Source of the DNA: Burkholderia metallica
GTDB lineage: Bacteria; Pseudomonadota; Gammaproteobacteria; Burkholderiales; Burkholderiaceae
Length of the DNA: 64,000 bases
Assembly: GCF_902832845.1 (NCBI RefSeq)
Contig: NZ_CADFDB010000010.1
Location: forward strand, 124,001-188,000
Direction: 5' to 3'
Shown: in pieces, positions 36,307 through 46,146 of the stretch
How positions within the stretch are numbered: position 1 is the stretch's first letter
How the letters are laid out: each line of letters begins with the position of its first letter
Position numbers and translations under genes: made by a program
The notes under the pieces: model-generated
Seen by the model: only the letters and a program-made list of their open reading frames with translations
Databases searched by the model: none
What the model was told of the DNA's origin: nothing

Positions 36307-36349
36307 CATGGGGCCGCACCAGGCGCTGAAGCGCCAAGGCCGGCCCATG
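36307..36349 (+). promoter_or_regulatory. Intercistronic hairpin prpB-prpC
   Basis: CATGGG...CCCATG forms the base of a stem, continued by GCCG/CGGC with a bulge and topped by GGCGCT-GA-AGCGCC. It occupies the middle of the 86-bp prpB-prpC gap. No T-run follows, so it is more likely an mRNA processing or stability element than a terminator. Confidence 0.45.
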
Positions 36350-36384
36350 ACTAACACCCCCGATACACAGTGGAGAACGGAAAC

Positions 36385-37557
36385 ATGAGCGAGACGAAAG
36401 ACGCAGCAGCACCGGCCGCCGCAGGCGCATTCAAGCCGAAGAAGTCGGTGGCGCTGTCGGGCGTGACCGCGGGCAACACGGCGCTGTGCACGGTCGGCAA
36501 GACCGGCAACGACCTGCACTATCGCGGCTACGACATTCTCGACGTCGCCGAATCGTGCGAATTCGAGGAAATCGCGCACCTGCTCGTGCACGGCACGCTG
36601 CCGAACCTGACCGAACTGGCCGCGTACAAGGCGAAGCTGCGCGCGCTGCGCGGGCTGCCGAACGCGCTGAAGGCGGCGCTCGAGCAGATCCCGGCGTCCG
36701 CGCATCCGATGGACGTGATGCGCACGGGCGTGTCGGTGCTCGGCACCGTGCTGCCGGAGAAGGACGACCACAACCTGCCGGGCGCGCGCGACATCGCCGA
36801 CCGCCTGATGGCGTCGCTCGGCTCGATGCTGCTGTACTGGTATCACTTCTCGCACAACGGCAAGCGCATCGAGACGGAAACCGACGACGATTCGATCGGC
36901 GGCCACTTCCTGCACCTGCTGCACGGCAAGACGCCGTCGAAGTCGTGGGTCGAGGCGATGCACACGTCGCTGATCCTGTACGCGGAGCACGAGTTCAACG
37001 CGTCGACGTTCACCGGCCGCGTGATCGCGGGCACGGGCTCGGACATCTACTCGGCGATCACCGGCGCGATCGGCGCGCTGCGCGGGCCGAAGCACGGCGG
37101 CGCGAACGAAGTCGCGTATGAAATCCAGAGCCGCTACAGCTCGCCGGACGACGCCGAAGCCGACATCCGCCGCCGCGTCGAGAACAAGGAAGTCGTGATC
37201 GGCTTCGGCCACCCGGTCTACACGATCTCCGATCCGCGCAACAAGGTGATCAAGGGCGTCGCGCACAAGCTGTCGAAGGAAGCGGGCGACCTGAAGCTGT
37301 ACAACATCGCCGAGCGCCTCGAATCGGTCATGTGGGAAGCGAAGAAGATGTTCCCGAACCTCGACTGGTTCAGCGCGGTGTCGTATCACATGATGGGCGT
37401 GCCGACCGCGATGTTCACGCCGCTGTTCGTGATCTCGCGTACGTCGGGCTGGAGCGCGCACATCATCGAGCAGCGCATCGACAACAAGATCATCCGGCCG
37501 AGCGCGAACTACACCGGTCCGGAAGACCTGCAGTTCGTGCCGATCGAGAAGCGTTGA
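36385..37557 (+). CDS. prpC: 2-Methylcitrate synthase
   Basis: A 390-residue citrate-synthase-family enzyme that condenses propionyl-CoA with oxaloacetate. The N-terminal [20 protein letters not shown] and [20 protein letters not shown] are typical of PrpC rather than GltA. Catalytic residues are in [13 protein letters not shown] (His), [13 protein letters not shown] (His) and the Asp of [18 protein letters not shown] 36385 is preferred (GGAGAACGG upstream); a GTG five codons earlier overlaps that site. Confidence 0.95.
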   Translation: MSETKDAAAPAAAGAFKPKKSVALSGVTAGNTALCTVGKTGNDLHYRGYDILDVAESCEFEEIAHLLVHGTLPNLTELAAYKAKLRALRGLPNALKAALEQIPASAHPMDVMRTGVSVLGTVLPEKDDHNLPGARDIADRLMASLGSMLLYWYHFSHNGKRIETETDDDSIGGHFLHLLHGKTPSKSWVEAMHTSLILYAEHEFNASTFTGRVIAGTGSDIYSAITGAIGALRGPKHGGANEVAYEIQSRYSSPDDAEADIRRRVENKEVVIGFGHPVYTISDPRNKVIKGVAHKLSKEAGDLKLYNIAERLESVMWEAKKMFPNLDWFSAVSYHMMGVPTAMFTPLFVISRTSGWSAHIIEQRIDNKIIRPSANYTGPEDLQFVPIEKR

Positions 37558-37639
37558 AACGCCCGCCGCGCGCGCCGGCGCCCGTGATGCGGGCAGCCGG
37601 CGCGCGCGCTACGTGTTACCCCGAATTCCGCCCCACATC

Positions 37640-40234
37640 ATGAATACCGCCTACCGCAAACCCTTGCCCGGCACGTCGCTGGACTATTTCGACGCGCGCG
37701 CCGCGGTCGAAGCGATCGCGCCCGGCGCCTACGACACGCTGCCGTACACGTCGCGCGTGCTCGCCGAAAACCTCGTGCGCCGCTGCGATCCGGCGATCCT
37801 CGCCGATTCGCTGAAGCAGATCGTCGAGCGCAAGCGCGAACGCGATTTCCCGTGGTTCCCGGCGCGCGTCGTGTGTCACGACATCCTCGGGCAGACCGCG
37901 CTCGTCGACCTCGCCGGCCTGCGCGACGCGATCGCCGACGGCGGCGGCGACCCGGCGAAGGTGAACCCGGTCGTGCCCGTGCAGCTGATCGTCGACCACT
38001 CGCTCGCCGTCGAATGCGGCGGCTTCGATCCGGACGCGTTCGCGAAGAACCGCGCGATCGAGGATCGCCGCAACGAGGATCGCTTCCACTTCATCGAGTG
38101 GACGAAGAAGGCGTTCGAGAACGTCGACGTGATCCCGCCGGGCAACGGCATCATGCACCAGATCAACCTGGAGAAGATGTCGCCGGTGATCCAGGCGCAG
38201 GACGGCGTCGCGTACCCGGACACCTGTGTCGGCACCGACAGCCACACGCCGCACGTCGACGCGCTCGGCGTGATCGCGATCGGTGTCGGCGGGCTCGAGG
38301 CGGAGAACGTGATGCTCGGCCGCGCATCGTGGATGCGCCTGCCCGACATCGTCGGCGTCGAGCTGACCGGCAAGCGCCAGCCCGGCATCACCGCGACCGA
38401 CATCGTGCTCGCGCTGACCGAGTTCCTGCGCAAGGAAAAAGTGGTCGGCGCATATCTGGAATTCCGCGGTGAAGGCGCGGCGAGCCTGACGCTCGGCGAT
38501 CGCGCGACGATCTCGAACATGGCGCCCGAATATGGCGCGACGGCCGCGATGTTCTTCATCGACGGCCAGACGACCGACTACCTGCGCCTCACCGGCCGCA
38601 GCGACGAACAGGTGAAGCTCGTCGAGACCTACGCGAAGACGGCCGGCCTGTGGGCCGACACGCTGAACGACGCGCAGTACGAGCGCACGCTGACGTTCGA
38701 CCTGTCGAGCGTCGTGCGCAACATGGCCGGCCCGTCGAACCCGCACAAGCGGCTGCCGACGTCCGATCTCGCCGCGCGCGGGATCGCCGGCCAGTGGGAA
38801 GAGAAGGCGGGCGAGATGCCCGACGGCGCGGTGATCATCGCGGCGATCACGAGCTGCACGAACACCAGCAACCCGCGCAACGTGATTGCCGCCGCGTTGC
38901 TCGCGCGCAACGCGAACGCGCGCGGCCTGACGCGCAAGCCGTGGGTGAAGAGCTCGCTCGCGCCGGGATCGAAGGCGGTCGAACTGTATCTGGAAGAAGC
39001 GAAGCTGCTGCCCGAACTCGAAAAGCTCGGCTTCGGCATCGTCGCGTTCGCGTGCACGACCTGCAACGGGATGTCGGGCGCGCTCGACCCGAAGATCCAG
39101 CAGGAGATCGTCGATCGCGATTTGTACGCGACGGCCGTGCTGTCCGGCAACCGCAACTTCGACGGCCGCATTCACCCGTATGCGAAGCAGGCGTTCCTCG
39201 CGTCGCCGCCGCTCGTCGTCGCGTATGCGATCGCCGGCACGATCCGCTTCGACATCGAGAAAGACGTGCTCGGCCATGACCAGGACGGCAAGCCCGTCAC
39301 GCTGAAGGACATCTGGCCGACCGACGACGAGATCGATGCGATCGTCGCGTCGAGCGTGAAGCCCGAGCAGTTCCGCAAGGTCTACGAGCCGATGTTCGCG
39401 CGCGCGGCCGACGCGGGCGAGCGTGCGGCGCCGCTGTACGACTGGCGCGCGCAGAGCACGTACATCCGCCGACCGCCGTACTGGGAAGGCGCGCTGGCCG
39501 GCGAGCGCACGCTCAAGGGCATGCGCCCGCTCGCGGTGCTCGGCGACAACATCACGACCGATCACCTGTCGCCGTCGAACGCGATCCTGCCGGATAGCGC
39601 GGCCGGCGAATACCTCGCGAAGATGGGCCTGCCGGAAGAAGACTTCAACTCGTACGCGACGCACCGGGGAGACCACCTGACCGCGCAGCGCGCGACCTTC
39701 GCGAACCCGACGCTGATCAACGAGATGGCGGTGGTGGACGGCGCGGTGAAGAAGGGCTCGCTCGCGCGCGTCGAGCCGGAAGGCAAGGTCATGCGGATGT
39801 GGGAAGCGATCGAGACGTACATGAATCGCAAGCAACCGCTGATCGTCGTGGCCGGCGCCGATTACGGCCAGGGCTCGTCGCGCGACTGGGCCGCGAAGGG
39901 CGTGCGGCTCGCGGGCGTCGAGGCGATCGCCGCCGAAGGCTTCGAGCGGATCCACCGCACGAACCTGATCGGGATGGGCGTGCTGCCGCTCGAGTTCAAG
40001 CCCGGCACGAACCGGACGACGCTCGGCATCGACGGCACCGAGACCTTCGACGTGATCGGCGAGCGCACGCCGCGCGCCGATCTCACGCTCGTGATTCACC
40101 GCAAGAACGGCGAGCGCGTCGAGGTGCCGATGACGTGCCGGCTCGATACGGCCGAGGAAGTGTCGATCTACGAAGCGGGCGGCGTGCTGCAGCGTTTCGC
40201 GCAGGACTTCCTCGAATCGTCGCAGGCGGCCTGA
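37640..40234 (+). CDS. acnD: 2-Methylcitrate dehydratase, Fe/S-dependent (AcnD)
   Basis: An 864-residue aconitase-superfamily enzyme. It converts 2-methylcitrate to a 2-methylaconitate isomer that needs PrpF for further use; acnD plus prpF replaces prpD in many beta-proteobacteria. The 4Fe-4S ligands are visible in ITSCTNTSNPRN (first Cys) and CTTCNGMSGAL (two Cys). The swivel domain has LGDNITTDHLSPSNAILPDS and AGADYGQGSSRDWAAKGVRL. ATG 37640 (MNTAYRKPLPG) gives the family start. It follows prpC after about 80 bp. Confidence 0.95.
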   Translation: MNTAYRKPLPGTSLDYFDARAAVEAIAPGAYDTLPYTSRVLAENLVRRCDPAILADSLKQIVERKRERDFPWFPARVVCHDILGQTALVDLAGLRDAIADGGGDPAKVNPVVPVQLIVDHSLAVECGGFDPDAFAKNRAIEDRRNEDRFHFIEWTKKAFENVDVIPPGNGIMHQINLEKMSPVIQAQDGVAYPDTCVGTDSHTPHVDALGVIAIGVGGLEAENVMLGRASWMRLPDIVGVELTGKRQPGITATDIVLALTEFLRKEKVVGAYLEFRGEGAASLTLGDRATISNMAPEYGATAAMFFIDGQTTDYLRLTGRSDEQVKLVETYAKTAGLWADTLNDAQYERTLTFDLSSVVRNMAGPSNPHKRLPTSDLAARGIAGQWEEKAGEMPDGAVIIAAITSCTNTSNPRNVIAAALLARNANARGLTRKPWVKSSLAPGSKAVELYLEEAKLLPELEKLGFGIVAFACTTCNGMSGALDPKIQQEIVDRDLYATAVLSGNRNFDGRIHPYAKQAFLASPPLVVAYAIAGTIRFDIEKDVLGHDQDGKPVTLKDIWPTDDEIDAIVASSVKPEQFRKVYEPMFARAADAGERAAPLYDWRAQSTYIRRPPYWEGALAGERTLKGMRPLAVLGDNITTDHLSPSNAILPDSAAGEYLAKMGLPEEDFNSYATHRGDHLTAQRATFANPTLINEMAVVDGAVKKGSLARVEPEGKVMRMWEAIETYMNRKQPLIVVAGADYGQGSSRDWAAKGVRLAGVEAIAAEGFERIHRTNLIGMGVLPLEFKPGTNRTTLGIDGTETFDVIGERTPRADLTLVIHRKNGERVEVPMTCRLDTAEEVSIYEAGGVLQRFAQDFLESSQAA

Positions 40235-40260
40235 TCGGGTCACACAGGGATAACGCACAC

Positions 40261-41451
40261 ATGGCTCACACTCCTCAAATCAGGATTCCCGCGACCTATA
40301 TTCGCGGCGGCACCAGCAAGGGCGTGTTCTTCCGGCTGCAGGACCTGCCGGACGCCGCGCAGGTGCCGGGCGCCGCGCGCGATGCGCTGCTGCTGCGCGT
40401 GATCGGCAGCCCCGATCCGTACGGCAAGCAGATCGACGGGATGGGCGGCGCGACGTCGTCCACCAGCAAGACGGTGATCGTGTCGAAGAGCGCGCGGCCC
40501 GGTCACGACGTCGACTACCTGTTCGGCCAGGTCGCGATCGACAAGGCATTCGTCGACTGGACCGGCAACTGCGGCAACCTGTCGGCGGCGGTCGGCCCGT
40601 TCGCGATCAGCGGCGGGCTCGTCGATCCGGCGCGGGTGCCGCGCGACGGCGTCGCGACCGTGCGGATCTGGCAGGCGAACATCGGCAAGACGATCGTCGC
40701 GCACGTGCCGGTCACGAACGGTGCGGTGCAGGAGACGGGCGACTTCGAACTGGACGGCGTCACGTTCCCGGCCGCCGAAGTGCAGCTCGAGTTCATGGAC
40801 CCGGCCGCCGAGGAGGAAGGCGCGGGCGGGTCGATGTTCCCGACCGGCAATCTCGTCGACGATCTCGCGGTGCCGGGCGTCGGCACGCTGAAGGCGACGA
40901 TGATCAACGCGGGAATTCCGACGATCTTCGTCGAGGCGGAAGCGATCGGCTATACCGGCACCGAGCTGCAGGACGCGATCAACGGCGACGCGAAGGCGCT
41001 CGAGAAGTTCGAGACGATCCGCGCGCACGGCGCGCTGCGCATGGGCCTGATCGACACGCTCGACGAAATCGCGACGCGGCAGCACACGCCGAAGATCGCG
41101 TTCGTCGCGAAGCCGGCCGATTACGTCGCATCGAGCGGCAAGCGCGTGAATGCGGGTGACGTCGACCTGCTGGTGCGCGCGATGTCGATGGGCAAGCTGC
41201 ACCACGCGATGATGGGAACGGCGGCGGTCGCGATCGGCACGGCCGCGGCGATCCCCGGCACGCTCGTCAACCTCGCGGCGGGCGGCGGCGAGCGCAACGC
41301 GGTGCGCTTCGGTCATCCGTCGGGCACGCTGCGCGTCGGCGCGGAGGCGCGGCTCGAGAACGGCGAGTGGACCGTTACCAAGGCGATCATGAGCCGCAGT
41401 GCGCGCGTGCTGATGGAAGGCTGGGTGAGGGTGCCGGGCGACGCGTTCTGA
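40261..41451 (+). CDS. prpF: 2-Methylaconitate cis-trans isomerase
   Basis: A 396-residue protein of the PrpF/diaminopimelate-epimerase-like fold. IRIPATYIRGGTSKGVFFRL, IGSPDPYGKQIDGMGGATSS, DWTGNCGNLSAAVGPFAI (active-site Cys region) and the GTAAAIPGTLVNLAAGGGER segment are characteristic. It isomerises the product of AcnD so that aconitase can hydrate it. It is the last gene of the prp operon, 26 bp after acnD, and is followed by a strong terminator. Confidence 0.95.
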   Translation: MAHTPQIRIPATYIRGGTSKGVFFRLQDLPDAAQVPGAARDALLLRVIGSPDPYGKQIDGMGGATSSTSKTVIVSKSARPGHDVDYLFGQVAIDKAFVDWTGNCGNLSAAVGPFAISGGLVDPARVPRDGVATVRIWQANIGKTIVAHVPVTNGAVQETGDFELDGVTFPAAEVQLEFMDPAAEEEGAGGSMFPTGNLVDDLAVPGVGTLKATMINAGIPTIFVEAEAIGYTGTELQDAINGDAKALEKFETIRAHGALRMGLIDTLDEIATRQHTPKIAFVAKPADYVASSGKRVNAGDVDLLVRAMSMGKLHHAMMGTAAVAIGTAAAIPGTLVNLAAGGGERNAVRFGHPSGTLRVGAEARLENGEWTVTKAIMSRSARVLMEGWVRVPGDAF

Positions 41452-41474
41452 GCGTTGGCGGTTTCAGCAGTGCG

Positions 41475-41510
41475 GACGCGGGCGGCTTCGGCCGCCCGCG
41501 TCGTTTTCGT
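41475..41510 (+). terminator. Rho-independent terminator of the prp operon
   Basis: GACGCGGGCGGC-TTCG-GCCGCCCGCGTC then GTTTTCGT: a 12-bp perfect stem with a stable TTCG tetraloop and a short T-run, 23 bp after the prpF stop. Confidence 0.9.
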
Positions 41511-42448
41511 CATCCGCGCAGGAAGCGGCGCAGTGCATCGTGGCTGAGGCGGCGTGCGGCTTCGGACACGCGCGCACCGGGCACGATGTCGAAACCGTGC
41601 ACGCCCCCGGGCAGCACGTGCAGTTCGGTCGGCACGCCCGCGCGCAGCAGGCGCTGCGCGTAGTCGAGATTTTCGTCAAGGAACAGGTCGAGCGAGCCGA
41701 TCGACAGGAACGTGGGCGGCAGGCCGTCGAGCCGTGTCGCGCGTGCGGCGGCGGCATACGGCGACACGCCGTCGATGCCCGGCGCGTGACCGAGCAGCGA
41801 GGTCCAGCCGAACCGGTTGTTGGCCGCATGCCAGACAAACTCGCCGGCATGCGGATGCGGTGCGCGCGTGCAGGTGCGATCGTCGAGCATCGGATAGATC
41901 AGATGCTGGAACGCGAGCCGGTATTCGTTGCGGTCGCGGGCCAGCAACGCCAGTGCGGCGGCGAGCCCGCCGCCCGCGCTCTCGCCTGCCACGCCGATTC
42001 GCGATGCGTCGAGGCCGAGCGCATCGGCTTCGCGGAAGACCCACGCGAGCGCCGCGTAGCAGTCCTCGATCGCGCCGGGAAACACGGTTTCCGGCGCGAG
42101 GCGGTAATCGATCGAGATCAGTGCGCAGCCGAGCTGCGTCACGAGCGACCGGTGCACCGCTTCGAGATCCTTCGCCGCACCGCGCACGTAGCCGCCGCCG
42201 TGCATGTGGACGATCGCCGGGAGCGGGCGCGTGCCGGCCTCGGGCCGGTAGACGAGGACCGGCACGTCCGGTGCGCCGGCCGGGCCGGGCACCTGGCGGT
42301 GTTCGAGCGTGCTGCCGACGAGGTCGGGCGGCGGCAGCGGCAGCACGCGTTCGCGCGACTGCGCGAGGTTGTCGGCGCTGAGCGTGACGGTCGGCCAGAT
42401 CCTGAGCAGCGGGCGGATTTCAGGATCGACGAGATGCAGGGTATTCAA
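41510..42448 (-). CDS. Alpha/beta hydrolase, HSL-family esterase
   Basis: A 312-residue esterase of the hormone-sensitive-lipase group. The oxyanion-hole motif HGGG is at residues 83-86 (IVHMHGGGYVRG) and the nucleophile elbow GESAGG at 155-160 (Ser157); the C-terminal half supplies Asp (SIGSLDLFLDENLDYA) and His (GGVHGFD). It probably hydrolyses a short-chain ester or acyl compound. It is the last gene of the seven-gene minus-strand operon, 33 bp after the acyl-CoA dehydrogenase, so it may act on the imported substrate or a pathway ester. Confidence 0.85.
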   Translation of the reverse strand: MNTLHLVDPEIRPLLRIWPTVTLSADNLAQSRERVLPLPPPDLVGSTLEHRQVPGPAGAPDVPVLVYRPEAGTRPLPAIVHMHGGGYVRGAAKDLEAVHRSLVTQLGCALISIDYRLAPETVFPGAIEDCYAALAWVFREADALGLDASRIGVAGESAGGGLAAALALLARDRNEYRLAFQHLIYPMLDDRTCTRAPHPHAGEFVWHAANNRFGWTSLLGHAPGIDGVSPYAAAARATRLDGLPPTFLSIGSLDLFLDENLDYAQRLLRAGVPTELHVLPGGVHGFDIVPGARVSEAARRLSHDALRRFLRG

Positions 42449-42481
42449 CGCGCGGCTCCATCGTGGAGTTGGGCTGCGCGG

Positions 42482-43636
42482 TCACAGTACGCTGCGTGCG
42501 ACGACCCAACGGTGTACCTCGGAAGGGCCCTCGAAGATGCGCATCAAGCGCGCTTCGCTGGCCATCTGCTGCAACGGCATTTCCTTCGTCATGCCCATCG
42601 CGCCGAGCGTCTGCATCGCATGGTCGATGACGCTCGACGCCATTTCGGTCGCGAACACCTTGACCATCGAAATCTGCGTTCGCGCGTCCTGCCCGGCATC
42701 CACGCGTGCGGCCGCTTCGTAGGTCATCAGGCGGCACGCGTGGATTTGCGTCAGCGCATCGGCGACCCACCACTGGATCGCCTGCCGATCCGCGAGCGGC
42801 ACGCCGAAGGTCGTGCGCTGTTTCGCATGGTCGCACAACATCGCGACCGCGCGCTCGGCGCGCCCGATGCACCACGCGGCCATCTCCAGCCGCCGGTTCG
42901 CGAGCCGTGCCTGCATCGGCGCGAACCCGGCGCCTTCCCGGCCCAGCAGTTGCGCGCCGGGAAGGCGACAGTCTTCCAGCACGATTTCGTACGTGGCCAG
43001 CCCGCCGATCATCGGAATCCGGCGTTCGATGACGAAGCCCGGCGTGTCGCGCTCGACGATGAACGCCGACATGCCGCCGCGCTTGCCCTTGCTGCGGTCG
43101 GTGAGCGCCATCACGATCGTCCAGTCGGCTTCGGGCGCATGGCTGATCCAGATCTTTCGACCGTTCAGCACCCAGCTGTCGCCGTCCCGCACGGCCGTCG
43201 TGGACAACGCGCCCGGGTCGGAGCCGGCACCCGGCTCGGAGATCGCCATCGCGGCGCGCGTTTCGCCGCGTGCGTACGGGTCGAGATAGCGCGCGCGCTG
43301 CGCGTCGTCGGCCACTTCGCACAGCATCCGCAGATTTGGCGAATCGGGCGGCAGGATGTACGGGGTGACGGTCGTGCCGATCGCTTCGTTCACGCCGACC
43401 ATCGCGACGGCCGGCAGGTCGGCGCCGCCCGCGTCGGGCGGCGCGTCGAGCCCCCACAGGCCGAGCTGCCGGGAGCGTTCGTCGAGGTGCGCGCGTTCGT
43501 CGTCGAGCAGCCCGAAGCGCTGGCCGTCGGCCTCGCGCGCCATCACGGCCGCTTCGAGCGGAATCAGCTCGTCCTTCACGAAGCGTGCGACGAGGTCGCG
43601 GATCATCCGGTGATCGAGTTCGAGTTCGAAATTCAT
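42482..43636 (-). CDS. Acyl-CoA dehydrogenase
   Basis: A 384-residue FAD enzyme. The motifs RAAMAISEPGAGSDPGALST (FAD/substrate), WVLNGRKIWISHAPEADWTI, the middle beta domain, and the C-terminal QTLGAMGMTKEMPLQQMASE with IFEGPSEVHRWVVARSVL are those of standard ACADs (about 385 residues). It would make a 2-enoyl-CoA from the CoA ester formed by the CoA transferase in the same operon. The family often has a catalytic Glu near the C-terminal end; here IFEGPSEVHR provides a candidate. The start at 43636 begins the normal ACAD N-terminal helix. Confidence 0.9.
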   Translation of the reverse strand: MNFELELDHRMIRDLVARFVKDELIPLEAAVMAREADGQRFGLLDDERAHLDERSRQLGLWGLDAPPDAGGADLPAVAMVGVNEAIGTTVTPYILPPDSPNLRMLCEVADDAQRARYLDPYARGETRAAMAISEPGAGSDPGALSTTAVRDGDSWVLNGRKIWISHAPEADWTIVMALTDRSKGKRGGMSAFIVERDTPGFVIERRIPMIGGLATYEIVLEDCRLPGAQLLGREGAGFAPMQARLANRRLEMAAWCIGRAERAVAMLCDHAKQRTTFGVPLADRQAIQWWVADALTQIHACRLMTYEAAARVDAGQDARTQISMVKVFATEMASSVIDHAMQTLGAMGMTKEMPLQQMASEARLMRIFEGPSEVHRWVVARSVL

Positions 43637-43674
43637 GAGAGTCGATGAGGGTGAGGAAGGAGATGGCGATGCGG

Positions 43675-44997
43675 TCAGCCCGCATCCTGACGATCCGCTG
43701 CGCCGCCGCGCAGCGTGCCGAGCAACGCGATGGCGCCGGCCGCGAGCAGCGCGGCGTTGAAATAGAGCCCGCCGCGCATCGATCCGGTGGCCGTGTTGAG
43801 CACGCCCATCAGGAACGGGCTCGCGAATCCGCCGATCGCGCCGGACATCGTGATCGCCGCGATCGCGACCGCCATCGCGCGCTTCGGCAACGCCAGCCCC
43901 GGCAGCACCCAGAACGCCGGTAGCGCGGCGGCGTGCGTGGCGACCGCGATGCACAGCGCGATCACCAGCTGCGGCGTGCCCGCGACGCTCGCGAGCCCGG
44001 CGAGCGCCGCTGCGCATGCGAGCATCGCGACCGCACCGTGCCCGCGCCATTCGCGCCGGCGTGCGGTGCGCCAGCCCATCCCGAGCATCCCGACGATGCC
44101 GCACAGGTAAGGCAGCGCGGACAGCAGCCCGATCTGCATCGCGCCATGCAGGCCGCCGCGATGCAGGATCACGGGCATCCAGAACACCAGCGCATAGCCG
44201 GCGGCCGCGATCGCGAAATTGGCCGCGCACAGCAGCCAGAAATCGCGGTGTGCGAGCAGCGGCCGCGCCGCGTGCGCGTTCGGCGTGCCGGCTTCGGCCT
44301 GCGTGTGCGCGGCGCGCAGCGCGGCCTTGTCGGCGTCCGACAGCCAGCGCGCGTCGTCCGGCCGGTCGTCGAGAAAGCGCAGTGCGACGAGGCCGAGCAT
44401 GCTGCTCGGCAGCCCTTCGACGAGGAACAGCCATTGCCAGCCGCTCAGGCCGGCGGCGCCGTCGAAGTACGACAGAATCGCGCCCGACACGGGGCCGGCG
44501 ATCAGCCCCGCGAGATACAACGCGGTCATGAAGAGCGCGAACGCTTTCGCGCGCTGCCGCGGCGGATACCACGCGCCGAGATAGAACAGGATGCCGGGGA
44601 AGAAACCGGCCTCGAACACGCCGAGCAGGAAGCGACACGCGTAGAACTGCGCGGGTGTCGTGACGAACATCGTCGCGGCCGAGCCGAGCCCCCACAGCAC
44701 CATGATTCGCGCGATCGTCTTGCGTGCGCCGATTCGTGCAAGCAGCGCGTTGCTCGGAATCTCGAACGCCATGTAGCCGAGGAAGAAGATGCCCGCGCCG
44801 AGCCCGTAGACGGCGTCGGAGAAGTGCAGCTCGGCCGCCATCTGCGCGTGCGCGAAGCCGATGTTGATCCGGTCGATGAACGACAGCGTGTAGCAGAGGA
44901 TCAGGAACGGCAGCAGCCGGCGCGAGATCCGGCGGTAGAGCGCCGGCGTCGCGCCTTCGTCGACGGCGGTCGGGTGGGTCGAAAGGGTCGGGGTCAT
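43675..44997 (-). CDS. MFS transporter, anion:cation symporter type
   Basis: A 440-residue, 12-helix transporter. RRLLPFLILCYTLSFIDRIN and IGFAHAQMAAELHFSDAVYG at the N-terminus, GYMAFEIPSNALLARIGARK and RFLLGVFEAGFFPGILFYLG are signatures of the ACS family (phthalate, tartrate, hydroxyphenylacetate, glucarate importers). The ATG at 44997 has GGAG 7 bp upstream. It is 10 bp after the porin gene and 38 bp before the dehydrogenase. It very likely imports the carboxylate whose breakdown this operon encodes. Confidence 0.88.
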   Translation of the reverse strand: MTPTLSTHPTAVDEGATPALYRRISRRLLPFLILCYTLSFIDRINIGFAHAQMAAELHFSDAVYGLGAGIFFLGYMAFEIPSNALLARIGARKTIARIMVLWGLGSAATMFVTTPAQFYACRFLLGVFEAGFFPGILFYLGAWYPPRQRAKAFALFMTALYLAGLIAGPVSGAILSYFDGAAGLSGWQWLFLVEGLPSSMLGLVALRFLDDRPDDARWLSDADKAALRAAHTQAEAGTPNAHAARPLLAHRDFWLLCAANFAIAAAGYALVFWMPVILHRGGLHGAMQIGLLSALPYLCGIVGMLGMGWRTARRREWRGHGAVAMLACAAALAGLASVAGTPQLVIALCIAVATHAAALPAFWVLPGLALPKRAMAVAIAAITMSGAIGGFASPFLMGVLNTATGSMRGGLYFNAALLAAGAIALLGTLRGGAADRQDAG

Positions 44998-45007
44998 GGG
45001 CACTCCG

Positions 45008-46063
45008 TCAGAAGCGGTGAACGATGCCGAGCGCGAACACCTGCTCGGTGCCGGCAGGCTGCGGCTGCAGGCCGACGACGATGGTGTTGCGGGCGTTGCC
45101 GCCGTTCTTCATGTACAGGTAGCGCGCGTACAGCGACGTGCGCTTCGACAGCGGATGGTCGTAGCCGATGCCGAGCGCGGTCGCGTCGTTCGCCGAGCCT
45201 TTCACGTCGCGGCGCACGACCGACACGAGCACGCGATCGAGCGCGCCGACGTCGATCGACGCGCCGGCGCTCGCGGTCGAGAAGGCGGGCAGGTTCGCCG
45301 CCGTGCCGACGCCGTACAGAAACGCGGCGTACAGCTTGACGTGCGCGAACGCGTAGTTGGCCGCGAACACGTAGTGGCGGGTGGTCGATGGCGAGACGAG
45401 GACGGGCGACAGGTTGCCGGCCGACGTGTCGCCCTGGAAGCCGGCGCCGACGTAGAGCCCGCCGATCCGGTACTGAAGCCCCGCGCCGTAGTTGCGCCCG
45501 GCCTGCGCGGACAGCGCGTTCGGCGTCGGGAAGCCATACGTGGCCATCACGCGCAGGCCGTTCCAGGCGGGGCTCAGATACGACACCGCCTGGTTGAAGC
45601 GCGGAATCGGCGGCGTCGTGTTGCTGGTGATCGTGTCCGTCGACGTCGCGAGCAGCGCGAGCGGCGACAGCCGTTCGTTGAGTCCGAACGGATCGCCGTC
45701 GTACACGACGTAGAACGCGGGTGTGTATTGCCGGCCGAGCCGGAGGTCGCCGTAGCGCGTGTTCTGCAGTGACACGTACGCCTGCCGGTAGAACAGCGTG
45801 CCGCCCTGGAACGAGCCGTCCGCCGGCGAGAAGCCGCTTTCCAGTACGAACTTCGTCGACGTGCCGCCGCCGAGATCCTCGACGCCCGTCAGACCGAAGC
45901 GGCTCGTCGACGAGCCGCCGCCGCTTTGGCGCGCGCTCGACAGGCTGCCGATGCGATCGAATTCGACGTAGCTGTCGACGATCCCGTACAGCGTGACCGA
46001 CGACGCGTGCGCCGATGTGGCGCACAGCACGCATGCGCCGACCAGGAATGCTTTCCGTTGCAT
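45008..46063 (-). CDS. Gram-negative general porin (Burkholderia type)
   Basis: A 351-residue outer-membrane protein. Signal peptide AFLVGACVLCATSAHA (cleavage after AHA), then SSVTLYGIVDSYVEFDRIGS and SRFGLTGVEDLGGGTSTKFV, the classic start of beta-proteobacterial trimeric porins (Porin_4), repeated beta hairpins, and the C-terminal Phe (IVHRF). It is 10 bp upstream of the MFS gene and 83 bp after the enoyl-CoA hydratase gene in the same operon, so it probably widens the uptake route for the pathway substrate. Confidence 0.9.
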   Translation of the reverse strand: MQRKAFLVGACVLCATSAHASSVTLYGIVDSYVEFDRIGSLSSARQSGGGSSTSRFGLTGVEDLGGGTSTKFVLESGFSPADGSFQGGTLFYRQAYVSLQNTRYGDLRLGRQYTPAFYVVYDGDPFGLNERLSPLALLATSTDTITSNTTPPIPRFNQAVSYLSPAWNGLRVMATYGFPTPNALSAQAGRNYGAGLQYRIGGLYVGAGFQGDTSAGNLSPVLVSPSTTRHYVFAANYAFAHVKLYAAFLYGVGTAANLPAFSTASAGASIDVGALDRVLVSVVRRDVKGSANDATALGIGYDHPLSKRTSLYARYLYMKNGGNARNTIVVGLQPQPAGTEQVFALGIVHRF

Positions 46064-46146
46064 GAAGGTTGTCTCCGTTCCATGTCTTGTTCGCGCGCCC
46101 GCGTTCTGGGAGCGGTTGCGCGCTTTGTCGTCTTGCTGCGTCGTGC

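Noticed and set aside
37616-40258. An 880-codon minus-strand frame opposite acnD
   Set aside because: Arg/His/Leu-rich shadow; acnD on the plus strand has all iron-sulfur motifs.
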